The notes below the pieces were generated by a model. It searched no databases, was not told the DNA's origin, and saw only the letters and a list, made by a program, of their open reading frames with translations. The translations under genes were made by a program, and so were the position numbers. Below are positions 41,435 through 49,694 of a DNA stretch of 64,000 bases, piece after piece. The DNA is from Gammaproteobacteria bacterium (GTDB taxonomy: Bacteria; Pseudomonadota; Gammaproteobacteria; JAJDOJ01), in the NCBI GenBank assembly GCA_026984215.1, contig JALSSO010000008.1:21909-85908 (forward strand), read 5' to 3'. The first letter of the stretch is position 1, and each line of letters starts with the position of its first letter.

Positions 41435-42445
41435 ATGCGTGAAGAGCTGCTGGTCACGTTGCGCCACAACCCCCACGTGGACCCGGTGCTGTCCATCTGG
41501 GGCTGGGAGATCTCCATCTACCTGTTCCTGGGAGGCCTCACCGCCGGTCTCATGTTCTTCGCCGGGCTGCTCACCCTGCTGCGGAAAGACCGGACCGCTC
41601 CCTTCGCCACCACGCGCCTGGCCCTGATCGCCCCCTTGGTCCTCTCCGTGGGCATGACTACCCTGTTCCTCGACCTGGAATACAAACTCCACGTCTTCCG
41701 CTTCTACCTCACATTGCGGCCCAGCTCTCCGATGTCCTGGGGTTCATGGATCCTGATCCTGGTCTACCCGGTGATCATCGTGCAGGCGCTGTCCACCCTG
41801 CGGCGCGGCTGGCCAAGGCTCGCCGCCTGGCTCGAACGCCTGCCCCTGGGCAGGTGGCTCCTGGACCTGTGCGAACGCCTGCGCCGGCCGGCGGCGGCAG
41901 CGGCCCTGCCCGTGGGCGTGGCGCTGGCCATCTACACCGGCATCCTGCTCAGCGCATTCGCCGCCCGCCCCTTCTGGAACACGGGATTGCTGGGGGTCCT
42001 GTTCCTCGTCTCGGGACTTTCCACCGGAGCCGCCCTGGCGGCGCTTCTGGCCCGCGAGCCGGCCGAGCGCCGTTGGTTCGTGCGCACCGACCTGGGGCTC
42101 ATCCTGGTGGAGATGCTGATCGTGGGGCTCCTGGTGATCAACCTGGCCACCGGCGCCCGCCCGCAACTGGAGGCCGCGCGCCACATCCTGGGCGGTGACT
42201 ACACCCTCGCCTTTTGGATCCTGTTCTTCACCGTGGGCCTGGCCGTGCCCGTGCTCATCGAGGCGTTCGAACCATTGGGCCTCGGCCGTGTGGCGATGCT
42301 TGCCCCGGTGCTGGTGCTCGTGGGCGGCTACGTCCTGCGCGACGTCACCGTGCGCCTCGGCCAGGAAACCACCTGGATCGACTACACCAGCGAATACGAC
42401 GCCGCGCTGTTGCAGCGGGTGGAAACGCGCTCGGCCGGACCATAG
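41435..42445 (+). CDS. NrfD/PsrC-type membrane anchor
   Basis: 336 residues with about eight or nine membrane helices and family-like sequence (GWEISIYLFLGGLTAGLMF, SPMSWGSWILILVY). It exchanges electrons with the quinone pool without heme. It starts 9 bases after the Fe-S subunit and completes the three-gene operon. Confidence 0.92.
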   Translation: MREELLVTLRHNPHVDPVLSIWGWEISIYLFLGGLTAGLMFFAGLLTLLRKDRTAPFATTRLALIAPLVLSVGMTTLFLDLEYKLHVFRFYLTLRPSSPMSWGSWILILVYPVIIVQALSTLRRGWPRLAAWLERLPLGRWLLDLCERLRRPAAAAALPVGVALAIYTGILLSAFAARPFWNTGLLGVLFLVSGLSTGAALAALLAREPAERRWFVRTDLGLILVEMLIVGLLVINLATGARPQLEAARHILGGDYTLAFWILFFTVGLAVPVLIEAFEPLGLGRVAMLAPVLVLVGGYVLRDVTVRLGQETTWIDYTSEYDAALLQRVETRSAGP

Positions 42446-42465
42446 GCTCCTTTTCATCCTTCCCA

Positions 42466-42493
42466 GGAGGGCGGTACGTTTCAGCCGCCCTCC
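42466..42493. terminator. Hairpin after the psr-like operon
   Basis: Nine-base perfect arms GGAGGGCGG and CCGCCCTCC with a ten-base loop, 20 bases after the anchor gene. It also covers the stop of the decayed gene on the other strand. No T-run. Confidence 0.5.
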
Positions 42494-42917
42494 GGGAGAG
42501 CCACCACGATGGGCAGCCGCAGATTACGGTGTTCCCAGAAATTGAACGCCAACTGCTGCACTGCCGCAGTGACCCGTTGCCCCTTTCGTACGAGCAGCCG
42601 CCCGTCGATGGTGGTGATGTCCTCGTGGACGACCATGCCGGTGCTCAGCCCCTGGATATCGACTTCCATGACCTTCTCGGCCGGAACATCCCGCTCCAAC
42701 GCCTCCAGCGCACTCAGGATTTCTGGATCATAGGCCGTGCTGCGGTGGCGCAGTCGCGCCACCGCCTCCCGGCCGCTGTGGGGCCAGAGCGCGTCCAGAT
42801 CCAGAGAGCGATCTGCAGATACGGGTCCGTGGAAAGTGGCCCCAGGGAAAGCCGCAGCAACACGCCGAGCGCCTGCTCCTCGCTCGCCACACACCGGCGT
42901 GTCAGCCGCTTCTGCAA
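42481..42917 (-). pseudogene. Remnant of an HD-type response regulator
   Basis: The last 85 residues in the frame ending at 42481 (AYDPEILSALEALE, LSTGMVVHEDITTIDGRLLVRKGQRVT, LPIVV) resemble the C-terminal tail of two-component regulators with an HD or HDOD domain. Further upstream a protein-like stretch (EQALGVLLRLSLGPLSTDPYLQIAL) continues in another frame, so a frameshift near 42800 is likely. Receiver and catalytic domains are missing. The frame can be read open to 43080, but that N-terminus looks random. Confidence 0.5.
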
Positions 42918-43187
42918 ATAACCGGACTGCGCGGGCCACTTCAGCCGTGAGGCGCACCGGGCGCGGGTGTGTCTGGGACACGCCGGACTTGTGGCGGGCG
43001 GCCCACGCGATTAGACTGCGATGCGGCGCGTTGGCTTCCTGGCCGGGTTCCGTCCGGGAGCGCCCGCTCTCCGTGACCACCGATCCCCGCCGGACCGGCG
43101 TCGCACGATCCGGGAGGCCGGCCAGGCGGCGGGCCCACGTCCGCGTCGTTCGACACTCCGTTCATCTCGACTCAGGAACCTTTATCC

Positions 43188-43628
43188 ATGCACTTCAAGA
43201 AATTGTCCGCGCTCTGCGCAACGCTCGCCTTGGGTGGCACCCTGCTCACCGCCCCGGCTCATGCCTTCGACATGGGCAACATGATGAATCCGTCCAAGTG
43301 GTTCGGAGGCGACAACGACCGTGACTACGGCCGCAGGTATGGCCCAGGACCGGGCTACGGGCCCGGCTATGGGTATGGCGGACCGGGCTACGGCGGTCCC
43401 CCGCCGGGCGCCTACGGCCAGGGTTACGCCCCTGGCGCGGGCTATGCGCCGCCACCGGCTCAAGGTGGGGAAACCCCGCCGCCGAGCTCGGCTCCCGCCT
43501 ATGGAGCACCCGGCGGTTATGGGGGTTACGGGACTCCCGGCTACGGTGGCGGCTCCGGCTATGGGCCCCAACCCTATGGTGGCCCTCCCCAGGGTGGTTA
43601 TTACGGGCAACCGCCTCGCGTGCGCTGA
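43188..43628 (+). CDS. Exported Gly/Tyr-rich protein
   Basis: 146 residues with a clear signal peptide (MHFKKLSALCATLALGGTLLTAPAHA, cut after residue 26). A conserved-looking DMGNMMNPSKWFGGD follows, then about 100 residues made almost only of Gly, Tyr, Pro and Ala in GYG, GPGYG and PYGG units. This is low complexity and probably flexible; cell-surface or periplasmic location is likely. Function unknown. It is a single-gene unit ended by a strong hairpin. Confidence 0.75.
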   Translation: MHFKKLSALCATLALGGTLLTAPAHAFDMGNMMNPSKWFGGDNDRDYGRRYGPGPGYGPGYGYGGPGYGGPPPGAYGQGYAPGAGYAPPPAQGGETPPPSSAPAYGAPGGYGGYGTPGYGGGSGYGPQPYGGPPQGGYYGQPPRVR

Positions 43629-43703
43629 GGTCCGAGGACGGCGTTCCGAAGGCGCCACCTCGGAAGGCGCCCACGGCGGCGCGCGATGCGCGTCCGTCGC
43701 AGC

Positions 43704-43730
43704 CGGGGCGCGGCCAATGGCCGCGCCCCG
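43704..43730 (+). terminator. Terminator after the Gly/Tyr-rich gene
   Basis: Perfect 12-base arms (CGGGGCGCGGCC and complement) around AAT. It ends 22 bases before the MarC start. Confidence 0.65.
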
Positions 43731-43751
43731 TGCGTTCGGGGGGCATTGAGG

Positions 43752-44378
43752 GTGACCGAGACGCTGCTCGCCGCGCTGCTCACCTTGTTCGTGGTAGTGG
43801 ATCCGGTCGGTGTGGCGGTGACCTACGCCGCCATGAGTCACGCGCATCCTCCGGCCGAAAACCAGCGCATGGCCATCAAGGGGGTGGCGGTGGCCACCGG
43901 AATCCTGGTGCTCTTCTACTTCGCCGGCCGGCCGCTCCTCGCCGCACTGGGCATCGGCATCGACGCCTTCCGCATCGCCGGCGGCATTCTCCTGTTCGTG
44001 CTGGCGCTGGACATGGTGCTGGTGCGGCCCTCTGGCCTGCGCACCACCACCGATGCCGAGGCCGCCGAGGCCGCCCACAAGGCGGATCTGTCCGTCTTTC
44101 CCCTGGCCTTTCCTCTACTGGCCGGGCCCGGCGCGATCACCACGGTGATCCTGATGGCCACAGGCTCGGGGCACGGTGTTCCCGCGCCGATGGCCCTGAC
44201 CGTCATCGCCCTGGTGATGGGGGGTACGCTGGCCGCCCTGGTGGCGGCGACCCGCCTGGCACGCCTGCTGGGCGAGACGGGTGCCAACGTGGTGACGCGA
44301 CTGCTCGGGCTGCTGCTGGCCGCCCTGGCCGTGCAGTTCGTGCTCGACGGAGTGCGCGGGGGACTCGCCCTGTCCTGA
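43752..44378 (+). CDS. MarC family membrane protein
   Basis: 208 residues with six predicted membrane helices. Family hallmarks are FVVVDPVGVAVTYAAMS near the N-terminus, RIAGGILLFVLALDMV and PLAFPLLAGPGAITTVI. The role of MarC proteins is not established despite early claims about antibiotic resistance. The GTG at 43752 was chosen since helix 1 starts right after it and the preceding 22 in-frame residues are unlike the family. Confidence 0.87.
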   Translation: MTETLLAALLTLFVVVDPVGVAVTYAAMSHAHPPAENQRMAIKGVAVATGILVLFYFAGRPLLAALGIGIDAFRIAGGILLFVLALDMVLVRPSGLRTTTDAEAAEAAHKADLSVFPLAFPLLAGPGAITTVILMATGSGHGVPAPMALTVIALVMGGTLAALVAATRLARLLGETGANVVTRLLGLLLAALAVQFVLDGVRGGLALS

Positions 44379-44393
44379 GCACGCCGGCTCAGG
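44374..44393. terminator. Hairpin shared by two converging genes
   Basis: CCTGAGC and GCTCAGG (7 bases each, six-base loop). The stop codons of marC and of the convergent hypothetical gene both lie inside the stem. Confidence 0.4.
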
Positions 44394-45000
44394 CCCAGCC
44401 CAACAGTTCGACCACGGTGCGGGCCATCTCCAGTGTCTCGGGGCCGCCCCGGATGAACAGCACGCCTCCGGTGCGGCCGGTGGCGGCCACGAAACACTCG
44501 ATTTGGGCGCGCAGCTCGGCGGGCTGTGGAGGCTCGTCCCAGCGCACCATCCCCACGGGTCCGGTGGGCCCCGAGACCCCCGGCATCCAGAGCCGGTGCG
44601 GACCCGCAGGGGCGCCGCGGCGCACCACGGCCGCATCCGGAAACCTTGCGTTCAGGGCACGCTGCACGCAGGGCGTGCGTTCGGGGGAGCCCTCGAGCAC
44701 GAAGCCGCCCAGCCGACGGGCCACGGCATCGAGCACCAGGCGCCGCTCGTCCCGTTCGGTGAAGGCGTCCTCCAGTTCGAAGTAGAACCGGAATGCCTCG
44801 GGCACCTCCCGGCACCAGCGCGAGACCGTCTCGACACCGGCGCGGTCCACCGCCTCGGCCGGAACGAGCACGCAGCGGAATTCATTGCCGTAATAGGCGA
44901 GGCGCCAATCCTCGGGCAGGTCCGCGGGGTAGTAGTCCGTCACCCATGCCGGGTGATCCCACCCCACCGCGCCCACTTCCACACAGGGACCCATGCGCAC
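44389..45000 (-). CDS. Conserved hypothetical protein, distantly DUF72/YecE-like
   Basis: 203 residues. The N-terminus (VGWDHPAWVTDYYPADLPEDWRLAYY) looks like the opening of DUF72 TIM-barrel proteins (GxxxW...FYP), and later parts give strand-like stretches such as FRFYFELED and GGVLFIRGGPETL. It is shorter than YecE (about 250-270) so the match is tentative. It converges on marC and diverges from yrbG. Confidence 0.6.
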   Translation of the reverse strand: MRMGPCVEVGAVGWDHPAWVTDYYPADLPEDWRLAYYGNEFRCVLVPAEAVDRAGVETVSRWCREVPEAFRFYFELEDAFTERDERRLVLDAVARRLGGFVLEGSPERTPCVQRALNARFPDAAVVRRGAPAGPHRLWMPGVSGPTGPVGMVRWDEPPQPAELRAQIECFVAATGRTGGVLFIRGGPETLEMARTVVELLGWA

Positions 45001-45032
45001 CTCCCAGTCCGGGTCGTCGGCACGCCAAAGAG

Positions 45033-45038
45033 TATAAT
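45033..45038 (+). promoter_or_regulatory. -10 element of the yrbG-kdsD-kdsC-lptCAB operon
   Basis: Perfect TATAAT 41 bases ahead of yrbG. No good -35 is seen at 16-18 bases, so the promoter may use another feature or be weak. Confidence 0.45.
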
Positions 45039-45079
45039 CCCCGGCCTTTGGGACCGAACCCGGGATCGATCAAGCGTTG

Positions 45080-46051
45080 ATGTGGCCGTTCATCGCCGCG
45101 GTGGTCGCAGGACTGGCGTTGCTCGTATGGAGCGCGGATCGGTTCGTGCACGGAGCCGCCGCAACCGCCCGCAATCTGGGCGTCTCGCCGCTGGTGATCG
45201 GGATCACCATCGTGGGCTTCGGCACATCGGCGCCCGAGATGCTGATCTCGGCTATCGCGGCTTGGCAGGGCAACCCACGGCTCGCGCTGGGCAATGCGGT
45301 GGGCTCGAACATCGCCAACATCGCCCTCATCCTCGGGGCCACGACCCTCGTCTACCCGCTGAGCGTACACTCGCAGGTCTTGCGCCGGGAGCTCCCGGTG
45401 ATGCTCGGGGCCATGCTGTCGGTGGTGGCGCTGAGCTGGGACGGGGCGCTCGGCCGTTGGGAAGGTCTCGCCCTGGTCCTGCTCATGGTACTGGTACTGG
45501 TGGGCGTGACGCGCACGGCCCGTCGCACCCGTGAGCCGGACCCGCTGCTGCGGGAATTCGCCGAGGAGGTCCCGGAGCAAGTGGGGCTTCGGGCGGCACT
45601 GGCCTGGCTGGGGATCGGGCTGGTGGTGCTCTTGGCCGCCTCGCGGATCCTGGTGTGGGGTGCGGTGGGCATCGCCCAGGCGCTGGGAGTGAGTGATCTG
45701 ATCATCGGGCTGACCATCGTCGCCGTCGGCACCAGTCTGCCCGAGCTGGCCGCCTCCATCGCGGGGGCGATCAAGAAGGAGCCGGACATCGTGGTGGGCA
45801 ACGTGCTGGGATCCAACATCTTCAATACCCTGGCCGTGCTCGGCATCGCCGCGATCATCCGGCCGGTGCCGGTCTCCGAGACGGTGGTGCGGCGCGACTA
45901 TGCACTGATGCTCGGTTCGGCCCTGGTGCTGTGGGCCATCGTGCACGGCTGGACCGGGCGGCACGGCCACATCAACCGCATCGAGGGTGCCCTGCTGCTG
46001 GCGGGTTTCGTCACCTATCAGGCGATGCTGTACCACGGGGCCCGGGCATGA
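45080..46051 (+). CDS. yrbG: Calcium/sodium antiporter YrbG
   Basis: 323-residue inner-membrane cation exchanger with about ten helices in two inverted halves. Each half has the ion-binding motif: GFGTSAPEML near residue 53 and AVGTSLPELA near 213. The ATG at 45080 is used; a TTG just before it is less likely. It leads the operon, with kdsD overlapping its stop (ATGA), exactly as in E. coli. Confidence 0.94.
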   Translation: MWPFIAAVVAGLALLVWSADRFVHGAAATARNLGVSPLVIGITIVGFGTSAPEMLISAIAAWQGNPRLALGNAVGSNIANIALILGATTLVYPLSVHSQVLRRELPVMLGAMLSVVALSWDGALGRWEGLALVLLMVLVLVGVTRTARRTREPDPLLREFAEEVPEQVGLRAALAWLGIGLVVLLAASRILVWGAVGIAQALGVSDLIIGLTIVAVGTSLPELAASIAGAIKKEPDIVVGNVLGSNIFNTLAVLGIAAIIRPVPVSETVVRRDYALMLGSALVLWAIVHGWTGRHGHINRIEGALLLAGFVTYQAMLYHGARA

Positions 46052-47049
46052 GCCGCAGACCCGAGGGCCAACCGTCGCAGGTCCACGCCGAGCGGCTGGT
46101 GGAGCTCGCCCGGGCGGTGATCCGCACCGAGGCCGAGGCGGTGCAGGCGCTGGTGGAGCGGGTGGATGCCGATTTCGTACGCGCCTGCCGCTGGATGCTG
46201 GAGTGTGACGGGAGGGTGGTGGTCCTCGGCATGGGCAAGTCCGGGCACGTGGCCCACAAGATCGCCGCGACCCTGGCCAGCACGGGCACGCCCGCCTTCT
46301 TCGTGCACCCCGGCGAAGCCAGCCACGGGGACCTGGGCATGATCACCCCCAGAGACGTGGTGGTCGCCCTGTCCAACTCCGGCGAGACCGAGGAGATCCT
46401 CACCATCGTGCCGCTCATCAAGCGCCTGGGCGTGCCGCTCATCGCGCTGACCGGCAACCGCGCCTCGCGCCTGGGCCGCGAGGCCGACGCCTGCATCGAC
46501 GTGAGCGTGGCGCAGGAGGCCTGTCCGCTGGGCTTGGCGCCCACCGCAAGCACCACCGCGGCCCTGGTCATGGGTGATGCCCTGGCCGTGGCGCTGCTGG
46601 AGACCCGCGGTTTCAGCGCCGAGGACTTCGCGCGCACGCATCCCGGGGGCCGGCTGGGACGACGCCTCCTGCTGCACGTGGAAGACGTGATGCGCACCGG
46701 CGAGCACGTCCCCCGCGTGCGGCCCGACACCCCGCTGCTCGAGGCCCTGATGGAGATCACCGCCAAGGGCATCGGCATGACCACCGTGGTCGACGGCGAG
46801 CGGGTGGTGGGGGTGTTCACCGACGGCGATCTGCGGCGTACCATCGACCGGGGCGTGGACCTGCGCGCCACGCCCATCGGCTCGGTGATGACCCGCGCCC
46901 CGCACACCACGCGGGCCGGTCTGCTCGCCGTCGAGGCACTGAAACAGATGGAAGACCACGAGATCAACGCGCTGCCGGTGGTCGATCGCCAGGACCGGCT
47001 GATCGGCGCCCTGAGCATGCACGACCTCCTGCAGGCGGGTGTAATCTGA
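46048..47049 (+). CDS. kdsD: Arabinose-5-phosphate isomerase
   Basis: 333 residues. The SIS domain (about 40-180) holds GMGKSGHVAHKIAATLASTG and SNSGETEEI, followed by two CBS domains (VEDVMRTGEHVP and PIGSVMTRAPH). It turns ribulose-5-phosphate into arabinose-5-phosphate, the first step to KDO of lipopolysaccharide. Start chosen at the ATG overlapping yrbG; KdsC follows after 2 bases. Confidence 0.96.
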   Translation: MSRRPEGQPSQVHAERLVELARAVIRTEAEAVQALVERVDADFVRACRWMLECDGRVVVLGMGKSGHVAHKIAATLASTGTPAFFVHPGEASHGDLGMITPRDVVVALSNSGETEEILTIVPLIKRLGVPLIALTGNRASRLGREADACIDVSVAQEACPLGLAPTASTTAALVMGDALAVALLETRGFSAEDFARTHPGGRLGRRLLLHVEDVMRTGEHVPRVRPDTPLLEALMEITAKGIGMTTVVDGERVVGVFTDGDLRRTIDRGVDLRATPIGSVMTRAPHTTRAGLLAVEALKQMEDHEINALPVVDRQDRLIGALSMHDLLQAGVI

Positions 47050-47051
47050 GC

Positions 47052-47603
47052 ATGGGCACCGACGGGACGATGAAACACCTGCAAGACATCCTCGAACGCG
47101 CCGCGCGCACCCGCCTGGTCATCTTCGACGTGGACGGCGTGCTCACCGACGGTTCCCTGTTCCTCGGCGACGACGGCCAGGAATACAAGGCGTTCAACTC
47201 CCGCGACGGGCACGGCATCGCCATGTTGCGCCGCACCCCGGTACAGATCGCCATCATCACCGGTCGCCGGTCCCGAGTGGTGGAACACCGCATGGCCGAT
47301 CTGGGCGTGCAGCACGTCTACCAGGGTCGGCGCGACAAGTTGCCCGCCTTCCGCGAGGTGCTGGAAACCCTGGGTGTCGGCTCCGAGCAGACCGCCTACG
47401 TCGGCGACGACGTGGTGGATCTACCGGTGATGGTGCGCGTGGGCCTGGCCGTCGCGGTTCAAGACGCCCACCCCCTGGTCAAGCGTCACGCGCACTGGAT
47501 CACCGCGAGCCCCGGCGGGCGCGGGGCCGCCCGCGAAGTCTGCGAACTGCTCATGGAAGGCCATGGAGTCCTCGAGGAGACCCTGGCCGAGTACACCCGA
47601 TGA
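47052..47603 (+). CDS. kdsC: KDO-8-phosphate phosphatase
   Basis: 183-residue HAD phosphatase with the nucleophile motif FDVDGVLTDG, the second motif ITGRRS and the acidic GDDVVD. It releases phosphate from KDO-8-phosphate. The start is 47052 or the ATG at 47070 (MKHLQDIL); the latter is closer to most homologues. It overlaps lptC by ATGA. Confidence 0.95.
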   Translation: MGTDGTMKHLQDILERAARTRLVIFDVDGVLTDGSLFLGDDGQEYKAFNSRDGHGIAMLRRTPVQIAIITGRRSRVVEHRMADLGVQHVYQGRRDKLPAFREVLETLGVGSEQTAYVGDDVVDLPVMVRVGLAVAVQDAHPLVKRHAHWITASPGGRGAAREVCELLMEGHGVLEETLAEYTR

Positions 47604-48178
47604 ACGGGCGTCGCGGACGCTGGGTACTGTTTCTGGTCATCGCGCTGGGTGCGGCGGCGAGCCTGTGGCTGAGCGAATTTCTCCGCCGTCCTCCCCCCGC
47701 AGACCGCCAGGCCGAGGGACACGTACCGGAGTCGGTGCTCGAAGGCGTGCGGCTGGTGCAGTACGACCTGCGGGGGACGGTGCGCTACCGGCTCGAATCG
47801 CCGCGGCTGGTGCAATTCCTCGATGACCGTTCCATAGAGGCCGTAACACCGCGAATCGAGCTCCACTCGGACGGCCCCCGCCCCCTGCGCGTGCATGCCC
47901 ATCACGCGTGGATGTCCCCGGACCGCAACCGGATCGAACTGCGTGGAGGTGTGAGCATCCGGCGTATGGACATCGCCGAGGCGCCGGGCTTCACGGCGCA
48001 TGCCCGCCGACTGGTGATCCTGCCCCATCAGCAGGTGGCGAGCACGGCGGGCCCGGTGACGATCCAGGGCCGCGGGTTCCGGATCGAGGGGGTGGGGGCC
48101 GAGCTGTTCCTGGCGCAGGGCCGGCTGCGCATTCACAGCCGGGTCCGGAGCCGCTTCCAGCCGGCGGAGGCATCGTGA
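47600..48178 (+). CDS. lptC: LPS export protein LptC
   Basis: 192 residues with one N-terminal membrane helix (about 8-25) and a periplasmic beta-jellyroll that hands lipopolysaccharide from LptBFG to LptA. Conserved stretches include [16 protein letters not shown] and [10 protein letters not shown]. Overlaps kdsC and lptA by 4 bases each. Confidence 0.92.
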   Translation: MNGRRGRWVLFLVIALGAAASLWLSEFLRRPPPADRQAEGHVPESVLEGVRLVQYDLRGTVRYRLESPRLVQFLDDRSIEAVTPRIELHSDGPRPLRVHAHHAWMSPDRNRIELRGGVSIRRMDIAEAPGFTAHARRLVILPHQQVASTAGPVTIQGRGFRIEGVGAELFLAQGRLRIHSRVRSRFQPAEAS

Positions 48179-48696
48179 GGCGGCGCATCTACGACTTCCT
48201 CGCTCCGCTGCTGGTGGCGACCCTGGTGATCGGGGCTGGGAGACCGGCCCAGGCCCTGGAGTCGGACGCGGGACAACCGCTGGAGGTGGAGGCCGACCAG
48301 GCGGAGTTTCTGGACGGGGAACAGACCGCCATCTATCGGGGACGCGTGGTGGCCGTGCGCGGAACCCAGCGTCTCACCGCCGAAGAGCTCACCGTGAAGC
48401 TGGCGAAGGGGGTGGTGACTCGGCTGGTGGCCGTGGGCCGGCCGGCCACCTTCCGGATGCGGCACGACGACGGCCAATGGATCGACGCCCAGGCCGGACG
48501 TATGGAATACCGTGCCGCGGACCAGACCCTGGTGCTGAGCGCAGCGGCACGGGTGGTCAAGGGCGACCAGACCATCGAGGCCGCCCGTATCGTCTACCAT
48601 CTGGACACGGGCTCGGCCGAGGCCGCCGCCCCCGAAGGGCAACGCGTGCGCACGATCCTCAACCCGGCGCAACGTCCGGAGCCCCAGGCACGGTGA
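48175..48696 (+). CDS. lptA: LPS transport periplasmic protein LptA
   Basis: 173 residues from a GTG overlapping lptC. Signal peptide (about 1-29, ending AQA) and the OstA fold with [30 protein letters not shown] and [10 protein letters not shown]. LptA forms the bridge across the periplasm. A longer in-frame reading lies inside lptC and was rejected. Confidence 0.94.
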   Translation: MRRRIYDFLAPLLVATLVIGAGRPAQALESDAGQPLEVEADQAEFLDGEQTAIYRGRVVAVRGTQRLTAEELTVKLAKGVVTRLVAVGRPATFRMRHDDGQWIDAQAGRMEYRAADQTLVLSAAARVVKGDQTIEAARIVYHLDTGSAEAAAPEGQRVRTILNPAQRPEPQAR

Positions 48697-49430
48697 GCCG
48701 CCCGTGCACTGCGCTGTGCGCGCACGGGCTGCGCAAGCAGTACCGCAGGCGCAACGTGGTCGACGGCGTTTCCCTGCGCGTGGAGCCGGGCGAGGTGGTT
48801 GGACTCCTGGGCCCCAACGGCGCCGGCAAGACCACCTGCTTCTACATGATCGTGGGCTTGGTGCGCCCCGATGGCGGCAGGGTGACGTTGGACGAGCGCG
48901 ACATCAGCCCCCTGCCCATGCACCTGCGCGCCCGTCTGGGCATCGGCTACCTGCCGCAGGAGGCCTCGGTGTTCCGCGGCCTGAGCGTGCGCGACAACGT
49001 CCTGGCGGCCCTGGAGACGCGGCCCGGCATGGACCGGGCCCGCCGCCGCCGGAGGCTGGCCCAGTTGCTCGAGGAACTGCAGATCGGACACCTCGTCGAC
49101 ACGCGCGGGGCCAGTCTCTCGGGAGGCGAACGCCGGCGGGTGGAGATCGCCCGGGCGCTCGCGCTGGAACCCCGCTACATCCTGCTCGACGAGCCCTTCG
49201 CCGGCGTGGACCCCATCTCGGTGCTCGACATCCAGCGCATCGTCTCCCATCTGCGCGAGCGCGGGATCGGGGTGTTGATCACCGACCACAACGTGCGCGA
49301 GACCCTGGGCATTTGCGACCGCGCCTACATCCTCAGCGAGGGCGGCCTGATCGCCGCGGGTCCGCCCGAGGAGATCCTGCACAACCGCAAGGTCCGCGAA
49401 GTCTATCTCGGAAAGCATTTTCGCCTTTGA
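48693..49430 (+). CDS. lptB: LPS export ATPase LptB
   Basis: 245-residue ABC ATPase with Walker [10 protein letters not shown], signature [16 protein letters not shown] and Walker [14 protein letters not shown], typical of LptB down to the C-terminal [12 protein letters not shown]. It drives LPS extraction with LptFG. GTG start overlaps lptA; the rpoN gene follows as usual. Confidence 0.96.
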   Translation: MSRPCTALCAHGLRKQYRRRNVVDGVSLRVEPGEVVGLLGPNGAGKTTCFYMIVGLVRPDGGRVTLDERDISPLPMHLRARLGIGYLPQEASVFRGLSVRDNVLAALETRPGMDRARRRRRLAQLLEELQIGHLVDTRGASLSGGERRRVEIARALALEPRYILLDEPFAGVDPISVLDIQRIVSHLRERGIGVLITDHNVRETLGICDRAYILSEGGLIAAGPPEEILHNRKVREVYLGKHFRL

Positions 49431-49555
49431 CGCCGCGCAAAGGCCCCGCCCGCGAACCGTGCTAAAGCAGAACCCGGGAACCCGGCAAGGGCACGCCGTT
49501 CTCCGAACGACTCCCGCTGGTCGTGGGGACCGCCGCCCACGGTACGCGGTTCCCC

Positions 49556-49561
49556 TATAAT
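49556..49561 (+). promoter_or_regulatory. -10 element upstream of rpoN
   Basis: TATAAT in the 264-base lptB-rpoN gap, 133 bases before the rpoN start. No matching -35 hexamer is seen, so it is weak evidence. Confidence 0.35.
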
Positions 49562-49694
49562 GTGTTCGTGGGGGACGGAGCACGCCGGCCGCGGGTCCCC
49601 GTCCGCGAGCGTATGCCGAGTACGCGCCGCAGCCACCGAACTCGGCCGGCCTGTCCAGAGGAACCGGATCGTCCGCAGCGATGCCTTCCCATCC

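Noticed and set aside
43340..43620. Repeated GGCTATGG-like units as a DNA repeat or CRISPR
   Set aside because: Irregular spacing and explained by Gly/Tyr codons of one protein.
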